From a virus, in IMG/VR virus record IMGVR_UViG_3300046462_000973, positions 1 to 58,168 of that record: DNA of 58,168 nucleotides; one strand, written 5' to 3'. A model generated the notes under the pieces. It was given only the letters and a program-made list of their open reading frames with translations, did not search any database and was not told where the DNA came from. Position 1 is the first letter of the stretch, and every line of letters starts with the position of its first letter. Both the position numbers and the translations under genes were made by a program. This document shows, one piece after another, positions 15,605 to 25,176 of the stretch.

Positions 15605-18283
15605 ATGAAAAATCTAAGTGACGATATTGAATACGCTGTAATAAATACTATTGAAGTACTGAACTTCAAGGTTGATATTACCGAAATAAAAGGCGATAAA
15701 TTAGAAGGTGTAATGAGGTCAAAAATTGACACATTTGCATCTTGTAAAGAGCTTATTATTTCATGGCAAAATTCAATAAATGCTCCAAGCAACAACAAAT
15801 TAAGGGGACATATCGAAGATTTAGTCACGGCAGGTGAAAATTCTTTGATAATGTTTCGAAAAGCGCTTAGAAAAGATATTGATCCAGAAGATGTTGATCC
15901 GGAAAAACATGGAGCTGCTAGTAGAGCTAAACCTCTAATTTTCAAGGCAATAAATGAAATTAATGCAGGAATAATTGAGTTGAAACTTCAACTTGAATCC
16001 AACAAATTTGATTTAACTTCAAGAGAATTCAAAAGAGGTTATCCAGAACGTTTTGCCAATCAAGAATTTTATCCACTTAAAAATTACCATAAAGAATGGT
16101 ATGACCCGGCAACGGATAGTATAATGATTTGCCCTTTGGGAACTAAAGGAGAAATTATCGTTTTGGATAATCTAAAAATAATGCTTCCAAAGCGTCCACC
16201 AAACAAAAAAAGCGTTCTTTTTCATAGGTACAAAAAAGAAGATCAATATTGGCGACGCCTTGAAGTACCTACAGGCCTTATACCGGAAAATGAAGACCAA
16301 TATGCTGATTTTATTTTAAAAGAATTCAAAAGAAGACGTGAGGGCGTGTTCTTCTATAATTTTGGAGAAGTGGTATATCTTACTCCGGCTCACTATATGG
16401 GCTTACAGTGGAATCAGATGAAAGATACCGGTGGTTATAAAGAATTTCGATATGCCCAGGCCCGAATGTATTATTTTACACAAGCTTGTATTTTAGATCC
16501 TAGATGTTTGGGGGAGATATTTGTTAAAGGGCGTAGAACTGGTTTTACTGAAGAAATCATCGATATTTTAATAAATGATTCTACTTCTACTAAAAATGCA
16601 TTAATGGGAATGACTTCTAAAACAGGTGAAGATGGAGCTGCTGTATTTGATAAATATTCTCATGGAATTCAAAATTTACCTTATTTCTTTATTCCTGTTG
16701 TTAAAGGAAAAATTGATGATACCCAAAAAATGCTCTTTGGGAAAGTATCTGAAAATACCAAAGAAGCCAAAAAGAAAAAAGATACTCAAACAGGTGATTA
16801 TCTAAATACAAGAGTTGATTATATGAATGCCACCACTTTGGCGTATGACTCAAAAAAACTTGTAAGATATTTATGTGATGAAATGGGAAAACGTGAAAGA
16901 CCCCAAAATATCATAGATCACCTAGATAATGTGCGCCCCACAATGATTACTGGAGGTAAAATAGTGGGCAAATTCTTAGGAGGAAGTACCTTAAATCCAA
17001 AGGATAAAGGAGGGGCCGAAATGGAAGTTTTATATTATGGTTCAGATGTAACACAAAGAAATGCCAACGGACGTACCACAACAGGATTATATTCTTTCTT
17101 CTTACCGGCGCATAAAAACTATGAAGATTTTACTGATAAATATGGGGTTTGTCACGAAGTTGTTGCTGAAGGAGATTTTTTTTATAATGCCCAGGGAATA
17201 AAAATGACACAAGGCTCTCTTCAGTTTTTAAATAATGAATTTGCTGCTGCCAAACTTATGGGAAGCAAAGTATATAACAACAGAAGAAGAATGGATCCTA
17301 TCACTATAGAAGACGCATTCCGTGATGAATTATCAACACAACTTTTAAATGTTGAAAAAGTAAATCAACAATTGGCTTTCAATAGAAATGCCCATGTTGA
17401 TAATACCTTGGTTAGAGGAAATTTTGAATGGGCAGGAGGCATAAGAAATACAACTGTTGTTTGGAAGCCAAATGAAAAAGGGCGTTTCTTAATAGCTTGG
17501 ATTCCTCCTAAAGAAATGCAAAATCAATTCATTGAAAAACCAAATGGTATTTGTAGTGGATTTAGTAAATTTCCTGTAAATGATGAAGTGGGGGCGTTTG
17601 CTTCAGATCCCTACGACCAAACTGCTGTAGTAGATTCTAAATTAATTTCCACTGAAAATGGAACTGAATATAATATCGGTTCAAAAGGAGCTATGCATGG
17701 TCTCACGGGATTTAATCTTGGAAATATTCCAAGTAATTTTTTCTTTTTGGAATATATTGCCCGTCCAAAAGAAGCCGACATGTTTTTTGATGATGTTTTA
17801 ATGGCCTGTGTTTTTTATGGAATGCCAATACTTGTGGAAAACAACAAAAAAATGTTGCTTAAACATTTCAAGGTAAATGGCTATAGAGGATTTTGTCTAA
17901 ATCGTTTTGATAAGGAATTAAATAGACTTTCTGCCGATGAAAAAGAATTAGGAGGAATTCCAAATACAAGCGCTGATATTATTAATCAACATTGGACAGC
18001 ACTTGAAAAATATGTAGAGGATTTTGTTGGTGAATATGAAGTAGAAGAAGGACAGGACCCAATTAGGGAAGTTGGACTTATGGGTAGTATGCCTTTTAGT
18101 AGAACATTACAAGACTGGCTTAAATTTAAGGTAGAAGATAGAACAAAATATGACGCCTCTATTAGTTCTGGACTTGCTATTATGGCAGTAAATAGGCATA
18201 AGTATAAATATAAAAATATGGTATTGCGTCCAATTAAAATTCAAATAAGAAAATATATTAATTCACCAACATTATCAACATAA
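15605..18283 (+). CDS. terL: Terminase large subunit
   Basis: 892 residues, long for TerL (usually 450-750). A Walker A-like loop is KGRRTGFT (308-315), Walker B is LVRYLCDE (419-426), and a GGSTL coupling motif lies at 459-463. In the nuclease half, ASDPYDQ (666-672) carries the first catalytic Asp. The ATPase translocates DNA into the procapsid through the portal encoded next, and the nuclease cuts the concatemer. About 140 extra N-terminal residues precede the typical core; no separate small terminase gene was found. Confidence 0.9.
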   Translation: MKNLSDDIEYAVINTIEVLNFKVDITEIKGDKLEGVMRSKIDTFASCKELIISWQNSINAPSNNKLRGHIEDLVTAGENSLIMFRKALRKDIDPEDVDPEKHGAASRAKPLIFKAINEINAGIIELKLQLESNKFDLTSREFKRGYPERFANQEFYPLKNYHKEWYDPATDSIMICPLGTKGEIIVLDNLKIMLPKRPPNKKSVLFHRYKKEDQYWRRLEVPTGLIPENEDQYADFILKEFKRRREGVFFYNFGEVVYLTPAHYMGLQWNQMKDTGGYKEFRYAQARMYYFTQACILDPRCLGEIFVKGRRTGFTEEIIDILINDSTSTKNALMGMTSKTGEDGAAVFDKYSHGIQNLPYFFIPVVKGKIDDTQKMLFGKVSENTKEAKKKKDTQTGDYLNTRVDYMNATTLAYDSKKLVRYLCDEMGKRERPQNIIDHLDNVRPTMITGGKIVGKFLGGSTLNPKDKGGAEMEVLYYGSDVTQRNANGRTTTGLYSFFLPAHKNYEDFTDKYGVCHEVVAEGDFFYNAQGIKMTQGSLQFLNNEFAAAKLMGSKVYNNRRRMDPITIEDAFRDELSTQLLNVEKVNQQLAFNRNAHVDNTLVRGNFEWAGGIRNTTVVWKPNEKGRFLIAWIPPKEMQNQFIEKPNGICSGFSKFPVNDEVGAFASDPYDQTAVVDSKLISTENGTEYNIGSKGAMHGLTGFNLGNIPSNFFFLEYIARPKEADMFFDDVLMACVFYGMPILVENNKKMLLKHFKVNGYRGFCLNRFDKELNRLSADEKELGGIPNTSADIINQHWTALEKYVEDFVGEYEVEEGQDPIREVGLMGSMPFSRTLQDWLKFKVEDRTKYDASISSGLAIMAVNRHKYKYKNMVLRPIKIQIRKYINSPTLST

Positions 18284-18297
18284 TGTTTCAAATGTTC
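18269..18297. repeat. Degenerate palindromic repeat at the terL stop
   Basis: AACATT...AATGTT arms enclose a TAATGTTTCAAATGTT half. The repeat overlaps the terL TAA and ends 18 bases before the promoter box at 18315. Confidence 0.5.
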
Positions 18298-18314
18298 TAT
18301 ATTAAAAAATTGCA

Positions 18315-18322
18315 TATCTTTG
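18315..18322 (+). promoter_or_regulatory. Promoter -7 box (TATCTTTG) for the portal operon
   Basis: Exact TAnnTTTG match 18 bases before ATG 18340, preceded by an AT-rich spacer and a palindromic repeat arm at the -33 distance. Confidence 0.5.
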
Positions 18323-18339
18323 TGTAAAGAGCTGATATT

Positions 18340-20802
18340 ATGTCTACTACAGATAACAAAAATTTTCAAATAAAGGGAAATGTTGCTTTCCCATCACAAT
18401 TATGTTCTTTTGAGGAAAAGTCCTCAAATGCTTTTGGTTTTTCGGTAGGCAATGCAATAAGCTCAGAATGGTTTTATTCTTATTCCGGCGGTAATAATTC
18501 TGGTATGAATTGTCTTTTCTATACCCAAAGAAATGAAATTATACGAAGAAGACTTTATGCTAAAGGGATGCAGCCTATGACGCAATATTATTCTCAGATA
18601 GGCGTAAATGGAGATTCTTCTTTTCTTAATCTATCCAAAAAACCGGCATCTACAATTCCAAAATGTATTGATATTATCTGTAATGGAATGGCAAAAAGGG
18701 ATTATTCCATTAGAGCCAGATCCATAGATCCTCTTTCTCAAGAAGAAAAGACAAATTACAGAAATGCCAAAGAAGAAGACATGATTGCCCAAGATTTTGA
18801 TGCTAAAGCAAAAGAATTATTAGGAGTTGACAGTTCTAATTTTCCTGGTGAAGAACCACCAGAAAGTATTGAAGAATTAGATTTTCATATTGACATGGAG
18901 CGTAAACAAGATATTGAAATATCTGAAGAAATGGCCTTGGATGTTATTTTTGAAGAAAATCGATATACCGAGAAAACGGAAAATCTAATTCGTAAAGATT
19001 TAGCTATTGTAGGAGTTGCATGGGGAAAACATCGCTTTGTTCCAAGCAAAGGAATTATAATTGATTGGGTAGATCCGGCCAATAAAATTCAATCTGCTAC
19101 AATAGATCCTTTTTTTACTGATACTTTTTATGATGGTGAATTTAAAAGAGTGCTTATAAGTGAAGTGCTTACCGATTATCCTTGGCTAAATAAAGAGGAA
19201 TATAAAGAACAGAGAGAACAGCTTCAAAATGCTTCATTAAATTGGGATGTCTACTATAATATTCCCGAAATAGACAGAATGAAGGGAACCGTAAATTTAC
19301 TTTATTTCACTTATAGAACCGTTCGAAACAATGCACAAAAAGTAAAAGAAAAAGCCTCTGGAGAAAAGATAATTTCAAAAGCCGATGAAACTTTTAATGA
19401 AGCAAATGTTAAAGGAAAAGTTGACTATACAAGAATTGATCTTATAGAAGAAGTTGAATTCGAAGGAGTTTTAATATTGGGAACCAATGTGTTGTTGAAA
19501 TGGGAGCTTACAAAAAATATGGCTCGCCCAAAAGAAAATTACCAACAAATTATCCGTCAATATGTAGGTATTGCGCCCAATAGAGAAGGTGGTTATATTG
19601 ATAGTTTAGTAGCTCGTATGATTCCTGTTGAAGACAAAATAAACATCATAGACCTTAAAACAGAACAAATCATACAAAAAATTACTCCAGATGGTTATTT
19701 AATTGATGTGGATGGATTGGCTGATATTGATTTAGGAGAAGGAAAAACATTACAGCCTCAAGACCATTTTAATATGTTGATGGAAACGGGTTCTGCTTTT
19801 ACAAGAGGTTATGGAGCCGATGGAAATTATCAAGGGCAAAAAGTTCCAATAACCGAACTTCGAACAGGAGGCTCTTTAGAAAAACTAAGAGAACTCAGAA
19901 ATGAAAGACTTACTAGAATAAATGAATTGAAAGATATTATTGGCCTTAATAATGCCACAGATGCCAGTTCACCAGACAAAGACACCCTCGTAGGTCTTCA
20001 AAAATTAGCAGCGCTTAATTCCAATATAGCCACTCGTCATATTTTGAATGGAACTATCGATATTGCTTTACGTATTGCTACAGGCGTTTCCTATCGCCTT
20101 TCTGATATGCTTAAATATTCGCCACTCAAAAAAGAATTTATTCGAAAAATTGGATCCAAATCGGTAAAAGCTATTGAAAGCATGGAAGGCCTTTGTTTAG
20201 CTGATTTTGCCATTTATCTTGATTTGGCATTGGATGATGAAGAGAGAGCTAAATTAGAGGCTGATTTAACTGCTGAAGTAACCAAAGGAACTATTTATAC
20301 AGAAGATAAATATAAAATATTGAATATTAAAAATCTTAAATATGCCATACAATATTTAGGCCTTTTAAGAAAGAAAAAAATCAAACAAGAAGAGGAATAC
20401 AAAAAACAACAAACCGAGGCACAAACCCAATCCAACATACAGTCTGCTCAAGCTGCTGAAGCTGCCAAACAGCAAACATATCAAATGGAAATTCAATTAA
20501 AACTTCAATTACAACAACAAAGCGATAGCGCACAATTAGCACAAATAGCAGCCAAAGCACAAGCTGAAGTAGAATTGATGAAAGTTGAATATGAAAGCAA
20601 AAAAGAATTACAATATATCATAAATTCTGGAGCTGTCCAAAAACAGGAAGAAGCTGAAGATCGTAAGGATTTAAGAACAGCAAAACAGGCTACACAACAA
20701 AGCCATTTAATAAAACAGCGTGAACAAAATGGTTCTCCAACTGATTTTGAACAACAAGAAGATGAAAATCAAGAAATAGATAAAATGTTTCAAACAACTT
20801 AA
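18340..20802 (+). CDS. Portal protein
   Basis: 820 residues, directly after terL. It has the crAss-like/P22-type portal features: an N-terminal region with GMQPMTQYYSQIGVNGDSSF, a KCIDIICNGMAKRDYSIRA segment (about 111-129), a crown/wing part with WVDPANKI, and a clip/stem region around DLKTEQIIQKITPDGYLID. The C-terminal ~150 residues are a Gln-rich coiled coil (barrel-like), as in podoviral portals. It forms the dodecameric DNA channel. Its stop is followed after 11 bases by a small gene of the same operon. Confidence 0.85.
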   Translation: MSTTDNKNFQIKGNVAFPSQLCSFEEKSSNAFGFSVGNAISSEWFYSYSGGNNSGMNCLFYTQRNEIIRRRLYAKGMQPMTQYYSQIGVNGDSSFLNLSKKPASTIPKCIDIICNGMAKRDYSIRARSIDPLSQEEKTNYRNAKEEDMIAQDFDAKAKELLGVDSSNFPGEEPPESIEELDFHIDMERKQDIEISEEMALDVIFEENRYTEKTENLIRKDLAIVGVAWGKHRFVPSKGIIIDWVDPANKIQSATIDPFFTDTFYDGEFKRVLISEVLTDYPWLNKEEYKEQREQLQNASLNWDVYYNIPEIDRMKGTVNLLYFTYRTVRNNAQKVKEKASGEKIISKADETFNEANVKGKVDYTRIDLIEEVEFEGVLILGTNVLLKWELTKNMARPKENYQQIIRQYVGIAPNREGGYIDSLVARMIPVEDKINIIDLKTEQIIQKITPDGYLIDVDGLADIDLGEGKTLQPQDHFNMLMETGSAFTRGYGADGNYQGQKVPITELRTGGSLEKLRELRNERLTRINELKDIIGLNNATDASSPDKDTLVGLQKLAALNSNIATRHILNGTIDIALRIATGVSYRLSDMLKYSPLKKEFIRKIGSKSVKAIESMEGLCLADFAIYLDLALDDEERAKLEADLTAEVTKGTIYTEDKYKILNIKNLKYAIQYLGLLRKKKIKQEEEYKKQQTEAQTQSNIQSAQAAEAAKQQTYQMEIQLKLQLQQQSDSAQLAQIAAKAQAEVELMKVEYESKKELQYIINSGAVQKQEEAEDRKDLRTAKQATQQSHLIKQREQNGSPTDFEQQEDENQEIDKMFQTT

Positions 20803-20813
20803 AATTCAGAAAA

Positions 20814-21098
20814 ATGAAATTTAGAAAAAAACCCGTAGTTATTGAAGCAATAACATTTGAAGAATTAGTACAACACGGAAAAGATTATGAAGGTTCTAAT
20901 ATTGTGAATGGATTTCCGTGGTCATTTCAATATAACGGCCATCCTATAACTCATGAAAATGATTCTTGTTATTTAATTCCAACAGCTGAAGGAACTATGA
21001 ATTTTACTCCAAATGATATGTTGATTACAGGAGTAAAAGGGGAAATATACCCTTGTAAAATAGATATTTTTGAAGCCACATACGAAGAAATAGAATAA
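20814..21098 (+). CDS. Conserved phage protein, PGDYG-type (94 aa)
   Basis: Starts MKFRKKPVVIEAITFEEL and ends GVKGEIYPCKIDIFEATYEE, the signature of a widespread small phage protein found across many tailed phages and prophages. Function unknown. It lies between portal and scaffold genes. Confidence 0.7.
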   Translation: MKFRKKPVVIEAITFEELVQHGKDYEGSNIVNGFPWSFQYNGHPITHENDSCYLIPTAEGTMNFTPNDMLITGVKGEIYPCKIDIFEATYEEIE

Positions 21099-21114
21099 CT
21101 TAAAATTATAAGAA

Positions 21115-21261
21115 ATGCCTTTTAAAAGTGATGCTCAACGTAGATACTTATTTTCCCAAAAGCCGGAAATAGCCAAGGAATTTGCTGCTCATACTCCTAA
21201 AGGAATTGATTTGCCCGAAAAAATTTCAAAATTGAAAAAAAATTTAAAAGGCAAAAAATAA
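21115..21261 (+). CDS. Small conserved phage protein (48 aa)
   Basis: The ORF from ATG 21115 to TAA 21259-21261 encodes MPFKSDAQRRYLFSQKPEIA, a motif found in many tailed phages (PFKS-AQRRYL followed by PEIAK). The C-terminus is basic (KLKKNLKGKK). It is often next to head genes; its role is unknown. Spacing to the upstream stop is 16 bases. Confidence 0.75.
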   Translation: MPFKSDAQRRYLFSQKPEIAKEFAAHTPKGIDLPEKISKLKKNLKGKK

Positions 21262-21329
21262 AACTTTAACTTTTTCGTTTAATATAAAATGGTAAATTTA
21301 CGCCACATTTTAAACTTAAAAGACACACA

Positions 21330-21704
21330 ATGAAAAAATTAGTATGTATTGCATTTTTGGCAATCGGTATCAGTGCAAATGCACAGGAAAAAGAAATAGA
21401 ATTAACTTGTATTAGATTAAACACTATTGATTTTGGTGATGGTAAATACAAAACTAATTCAGATGTATGTACATCATTAAAAGACAATTTCTTTCAAATT
21501 TATCTTTTAGACAAAGTTTATAGTTATGACATAATTCCAAATTCATTCAGAATTCAATATGAAGAAAACGGAAAAACTAATTATGAAATATTTCTTGCCA
21601 CTAGAGGTGGAGTTAATTTTAAAGTTACCCATCCTGTAGGGGGGGAATTATATGCTGTAGAAGATTTGAAAGAAAAAATATTGACTTTATATACCAATGA
21701 GTGA
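21330..21704 (+). CDS. Secreted/periplasmic hypothetical protein (124 aa)
   Basis: An N-terminal signal peptide MKKLVCIAFLAIGISANAQ fits Bacteroidota Sec signals, with likely cleavage after the Ala-Asn-Ala. The mature ~105 residues contain two Cys (near 27 and 48) that could pair, and predicted beta strands. A signal peptide in the head cluster is unusual. It might act at the envelope during exit or in superinfection exclusion. Confidence 0.6.
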   Translation: MKKLVCIAFLAIGISANAQEKEIELTCIRLNTIDFGDGKYKTNSDVCTSLKDNFFQIYLLDKVYSYDIIPNSFRIQYEENGKTNYEIFLATRGGVNFKVTHPVGGELYAVEDLKEKILTLYTNE

Positions 21705-21733
21705 ATTTAAAAATAATCTAAAAACTTAAAATC

Positions 21734-22306
21734 ATGATAGATCCAAAACCAAAAAACAAAGTTGTTATTCAGTCTGGAAGCCGTACTCAACCGACAGGAA
21801 AGATCGTTGCGGCAACTTCAGCAGATGTAAATTACACCCCAAGAAATGCTGAATATCGTGAAAAGATAAAAACAAGTGGATTTATGGGTTCTGAAACTGA
21901 AGGTGTAAAAGTAGATAAATCTGGAAATACCACAGTAAAGCCTTTTAGTAGAAAAGTTGTTAGATCACCAGGTGGATATACTAGGATATATGGTGATGAT
22001 GGCACTTTAATTAAAGAAGGGGCTGGAGACACCAAAGATATGCAGGATGCTGTTAAAAAATCACAAAAAGATGTTGAAATAACAAATTCCCAAAGAGAAA
22101 ATACCAAAAGAGTAAATGATTTATTTGGACAGAAAGCAACCAATATAACCGATAAAGAAGTCAGCGATCTTAATCGAGACAAACATGCTACTGGAAATCC
22201 AACTGATGCTAAAATCATAGAAGCTACAGCCAAAGAAACGGAAAGAAAAAATTTGACAGAAAAAAACAAACCTAAAATTATTAAGGTTAAAGTTCAAAAA
22301 AAATAA
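21734..22306 (+). CDS. Hypothetical polar protein (190 aa), head cluster
   Basis: Strongly hydrophilic and low in hydrophobic residues (Lys, Thr, Asp, Asn-rich), with VVRSPGGYTRIYGDDGTLIK near residues 75-94 as the only ordered-looking part. The C-terminus is basic (KPKIIKVKVQKK). It might be a virion cargo or scaffold-type protein. It is followed by a strong terminator. Confidence 0.55.
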   Translation: MIDPKPKNKVVIQSGSRTQPTGKIVAATSADVNYTPRNAEYREKIKTSGFMGSETEGVKVDKSGNTTVKPFSRKVVRSPGGYTRIYGDDGTLIKEGAGDTKDMQDAVKKSQKDVEITNSQRENTKRVNDLFGQKATNITDKEVSDLNRDKHATGNPTDAKIIEATAKETERKNLTEKNKPKIIKVKVQKK

Positions 22307-22332
22307 ATCAAAAAATAAGTTATAAAATAAAC

Positions 22333-22366
22333 AATCCGTTATATTAATTTATAACGGATTTTTTTT
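22333..22366 (+). terminator. Intrinsic terminator after the portal operon
   Basis: AATCCGTTATA (22333-22343) and TATAACGGATT (22350-22360) form an 11-bp stem with a TTAATT loop, followed by TTTTTT. This is a textbook Rho-independent terminator. Confidence 0.9.
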
Positions 22367-22413
22367 ACCTTTATGCCATAATAATCAGATTATCAATATA
22401 ATAACCAATATAT

Positions 22414-22437
22414 ACAACATTTGAAACATAATGTTGT
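22414..22437. repeat. Palindromic repeat before the scaffold gene
   Basis: ACAACATT and AATGTTGT arms enclose TGAAACAT; a member of the AACATTTGAAACAT family, 34 bases before ATG 22471. A TAnnTTTA near-match to a -7 box lies at 22366-22373. Confidence 0.7.
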
Positions 22438-22470
22438 TAATGTTTTAATTTTAATTTAATTTAATCAAAA

Positions 22471-23604
22471 ATGGTAACTGAAGAACAAAGCCCAGAACAA
22501 AAACAAGAGGAAACTCCTGTTTATACCTTTAAGGAATCAGCTCCAGTAGAAAATGACAATTTTACACCAATCAGTGATGTTGTTCAAATTCCAGAAGAAG
22601 TAGAAGATAAAACTACTACTGAAGAAAAGGAAGAAAAAAAAGAAGAAGAAAAGCAAGAGGGTGCAGCTGAAGAAAAAAAAGAAGGATCTGATTCTGAAGA
22701 ACAGGAGGAAGAAGAGCCAGTTTACGATTTAGATGAAGAGCTATCTTTTAATTTTCTTAAAGAAAAATATGATTTAAAATATGATTCTGTTGAAGATTTT
22801 CTAAAATCAAAAGAAGGGAAAAAGGATCCAGAATTTGAAAAATTTCAAGAATATAAAGCCAAAACAGGCAGAAGTTACGGCGATTTTTTACAGACTCAAA
22901 AAGATTGGTCCCAAGAAAATCCCGATACAATTATAAAAAGTCTTTTAAAAATTGAAAATCCAGATCTATCTAGTGAAGATATTGATTTTCTTTTCGATAG
23001 AGATTATGGATTTGATGAAGAAACAGATGATGAATTTGATATTAAATCAAAAAAAATAAACTTAAAGGTTGATGCTAAAAAAGCTTTAAGCATACTTGAA
23101 AAACAAAAAGAAGATTATAACGTTCCCAGAGGTTCTGAAGACGATAATGTTCCGGAAGTTTATAAAGAAGCCAAAGATTTGATAGACAAGCTTTATGATG
23201 AACAAGTTGAAAATGAGGAAAGTTCCAAAATTCTAAGAAATGACTTTGTTTCAAAAATGCAATCTACACTCACCGATAAATTTGATGGTTTCGAATTTAC
23301 AATAGATGGGCAAGAATTCAAAGTTAAACCCGATGATATTAAAAAAACACGGGAAGATTTATTGGATATAGCCAATTTTCAAAAGACCTTTTTTGATAAA
23401 AGCAACAAATTAAGTGATCCAAAAGGATATGGAAAAGCCCTTTATGGTGCTATGAATATCGATAAAATCGCTCAACACTTTTACAATTTAGGTAAAACGT
23501 CCTATGCAGAACAATTAGAAAAAGAGTCTAAAAATATAGATGTGAAAGGGGAAAAACATATTCCCGAACCGGTACTTAGCGGATTCACATTCAAAAAGGC
23601 TTAA
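22471..23604 (+). CDS. Scaffolding protein candidate
   Basis: 377 residues, immediately upstream of the capsid gene. The first ~90 residues are extremely acidic and Lys/Glu-repetitive; the remainder is predicted helical with coiled-coil stretches (FKVKPDDIKKTREDLLDIAN). Size, acidity and position are those of a procapsid scaffold. No protease domain is seen. The C-terminal basic, helical part would bind the capsid protein. Confidence 0.7.
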   Translation: MVTEEQSPEQKQEETPVYTFKESAPVENDNFTPISDVVQIPEEVEDKTTTEEKEEKKEEEKQEGAAEEKKEGSDSEEQEEEEPVYDLDEELSFNFLKEKYDLKYDSVEDFLKSKEGKKDPEFEKFQEYKAKTGRSYGDFLQTQKDWSQENPDTIIKSLLKIENPDLSSEDIDFLFDRDYGFDEETDDEFDIKSKKINLKVDAKKALSILEKQKEDYNVPRGSEDDNVPEVYKEAKDLIDKLYDEQVENEESSKILRNDFVSKMQSTLTDKFDGFEFTIDGQEFKVKPDDIKKTREDLLDIANFQKTFFDKSNKLSDPKGYGKALYGAMNIDKIAQHFYNLGKTSYAEQLEKESKNIDVKGEKHIPEPVLSGFTFKKA

Positions 23605-23653
23605 ACTTCAGTAAGTATGGCATGGGAATTTTATAATCTTAAAAACTAAAATC

Positions 23654-24988
23654 ATGGCTTTACTTACCGTACCTGGGGTAGCTTTTACCCCTTCACCAAC
23701 CAAAGTACCAACACCTCAAAATTATATGAGTGGTACTGATTTTAATTTTACCAACCAATATTTACCCGATACTGAAAAGATTATCCATAAAAAATATGGT
23801 AATCAACGTATTACAGGTATGTTGGAATATCTTGGTAAAGAGTCTGCTTTTTCTTCAGACAACTTTAAATGGTCAGAAGATGGCCGTTTAACTCAGCTTG
23901 GAACAGGCGTTACCAGAGCTGCCAACGTTTTCACGCTTGCCAATCATACTTTTCGTGTGAATGAGACTGTGATCGTTGCCGATGCAGCCGGTACAACTCA
24001 AAGACAGGGAATCGTAACTGCTGTTACAGCAACAACTTTTACCGCATTGTGTAATATTGTTGCTGACTGGACTGCCGTTGGTACCACAGCATTGAATGTA
24101 TATGCTTATGGTGCGCAATTTGCTAAAGGAACAGCAGGTATGCAAGAATCTTTAAACTCTCAAGTGAGTTTTTATGAAAACATTCCTATTATCATCAAAG
24201 AAATGGTGAAAGAGAATGGATCTAACATGACTGGTCTTACTTGGTTGGAAGTTTCTGACGGAAAAGGTAATTCTGGATTTGTTTGGTATTTCAAAAACCG
24301 TGAAGACACTGAAATTCGTTTTGAAAACAAAATTGAAAGTGAACTTATCATTGAAACAAGATCAGAAGTAGCTTCTCCTGCTTATGCTGCGGGATTCTTC
24401 GGTACTCAAGGTCTTTTTTCTGCTATGCGTGAAGGAAATATCTTTGGTGGTCCAATATCTGCTCTTTCCGATGTAGACGAAATTATAGATCGTTTTAATA
24501 AGCAAGGTTTTTTAAGTCAAAACTATGTTTATAACACAACTGCTCAAGGTGCAGCAATTTCTGACTTTTTGCAAGATCAAATGGTAACCTCTCTTTCATG
24601 GGGAGCATTTGACAACAAAGAAGATCAAGCTTTGTATTTGGACTTTAAAGGATTCCATAGATCTGGTTATGAATTTTATACTTCAAGATCAAGATTTTTA
24701 GATGATCCGACAGGACAAGGTAGTAATACCGGTGCGAATAAAGTTCATGGCCTTGTAATCCCTTCTGGATCTAAACAAGTTTATGACCACACTAACTCTA
24801 CTTCTGCTACAATGCCAATGCTTCATACTAAATATAGAGCAGGATATGGACAAAACAGAAAATATCAAATGGCTGTTAGAGATTGGGTAAGTGGTAAAAA
24901 TACTCTTGATGAAATGAGAGTAGAATTTCAATCTGAAAGAATGTTAGTTCTATTAGGAAGAAATAATACTATGATCTGTCAAGGATAA
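23654..24988 (+). CDS. Major capsid protein
   Basis: 444 residues between scaffold and ring-protein genes, ended by a strong terminator, as expected for the most abundant product. The N-terminus is disordered (Pro/Thr-rich to ~25), followed by helices and strands consistent with an HK97-like core (ESLNSQVSFYENIPIIIKEM, later KVHGLVIPSGSKQVYDH). Codon use and A/T skew change little, but G and C are higher than in the neighbours. I recognise it by position, length and pattern. Confidence 0.75.
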   Translation: MALLTVPGVAFTPSPTKVPTPQNYMSGTDFNFTNQYLPDTEKIIHKKYGNQRITGMLEYLGKESAFSSDNFKWSEDGRLTQLGTGVTRAANVFTLANHTFRVNETVIVADAAGTTQRQGIVTAVTATTFTALCNIVADWTAVGTTALNVYAYGAQFAKGTAGMQESLNSQVSFYENIPIIIKEMVKENGSNMTGLTWLEVSDGKGNSGFVWYFKNREDTEIRFENKIESELIIETRSEVASPAYAAGFFGTQGLFSAMREGNIFGGPISALSDVDEIIDRFNKQGFLSQNYVYNTTAQGAAISDFLQDQMVTSLSWGAFDNKEDQALYLDFKGFHRSGYEFYTSRSRFLDDPTGQGSNTGANKVHGLVIPSGSKQVYDHTNSTSATMPMLHTKYRAGYGQNRKYQMAVRDWVSGKNTLDEMRVEFQSERMLVLLGRNNTMICQG

Positions 24989-25012
24989 AGTTTTCCTATA
25001 AATATTTATTTT

Positions 25013-25036
25013 AAACCCCATTAACTTGGGGTTTTT
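25013..25036 (+). terminator. Intrinsic terminator after the capsid gene
   Basis: AAACCCCA (25013-25020) pairs with TGGGGTTT (25027-25034) around TTAACT, followed by further T residues and CATTTTAATG. Confidence 0.85.
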
Positions 25037-25089
25037 CATTTTAATGTATTGAAATACAATAAGTTGTAAAAACTAATTGTCTTTTTTAT

Positions 25090-25097
25090 TATATTTG
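25090..25097 (+). promoter_or_regulatory. Promoter -7 box (TATATTTG) after the capsid gene
   Basis: Exact TAnnTTTG match with a TTG at 25064-25066, 26 bases upstream, the expected -33/-7 distance. It lies between the capsid terminator and a palindromic repeat. Confidence 0.6.
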
Positions 25098-25108
25098 TGT
25101 TATTATAC

Positions 25109-25137
25109 AACATTTGAAACATTATATTTCAAATGTT
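25109..25137. repeat. Palindromic repeat before the 362-aa virion gene
   Basis: AACATTTGAAA (25109-25119) and TTTCAAATGTT (25127-25137) are perfect 11-bp arms with a 7-base centre, in the leader downstream of the promoter box. Confidence 0.8.
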
Positions 25138-25176
25138 ATTTAAATAGAAATTTAATTAAATTTAATCTAATAGAAA

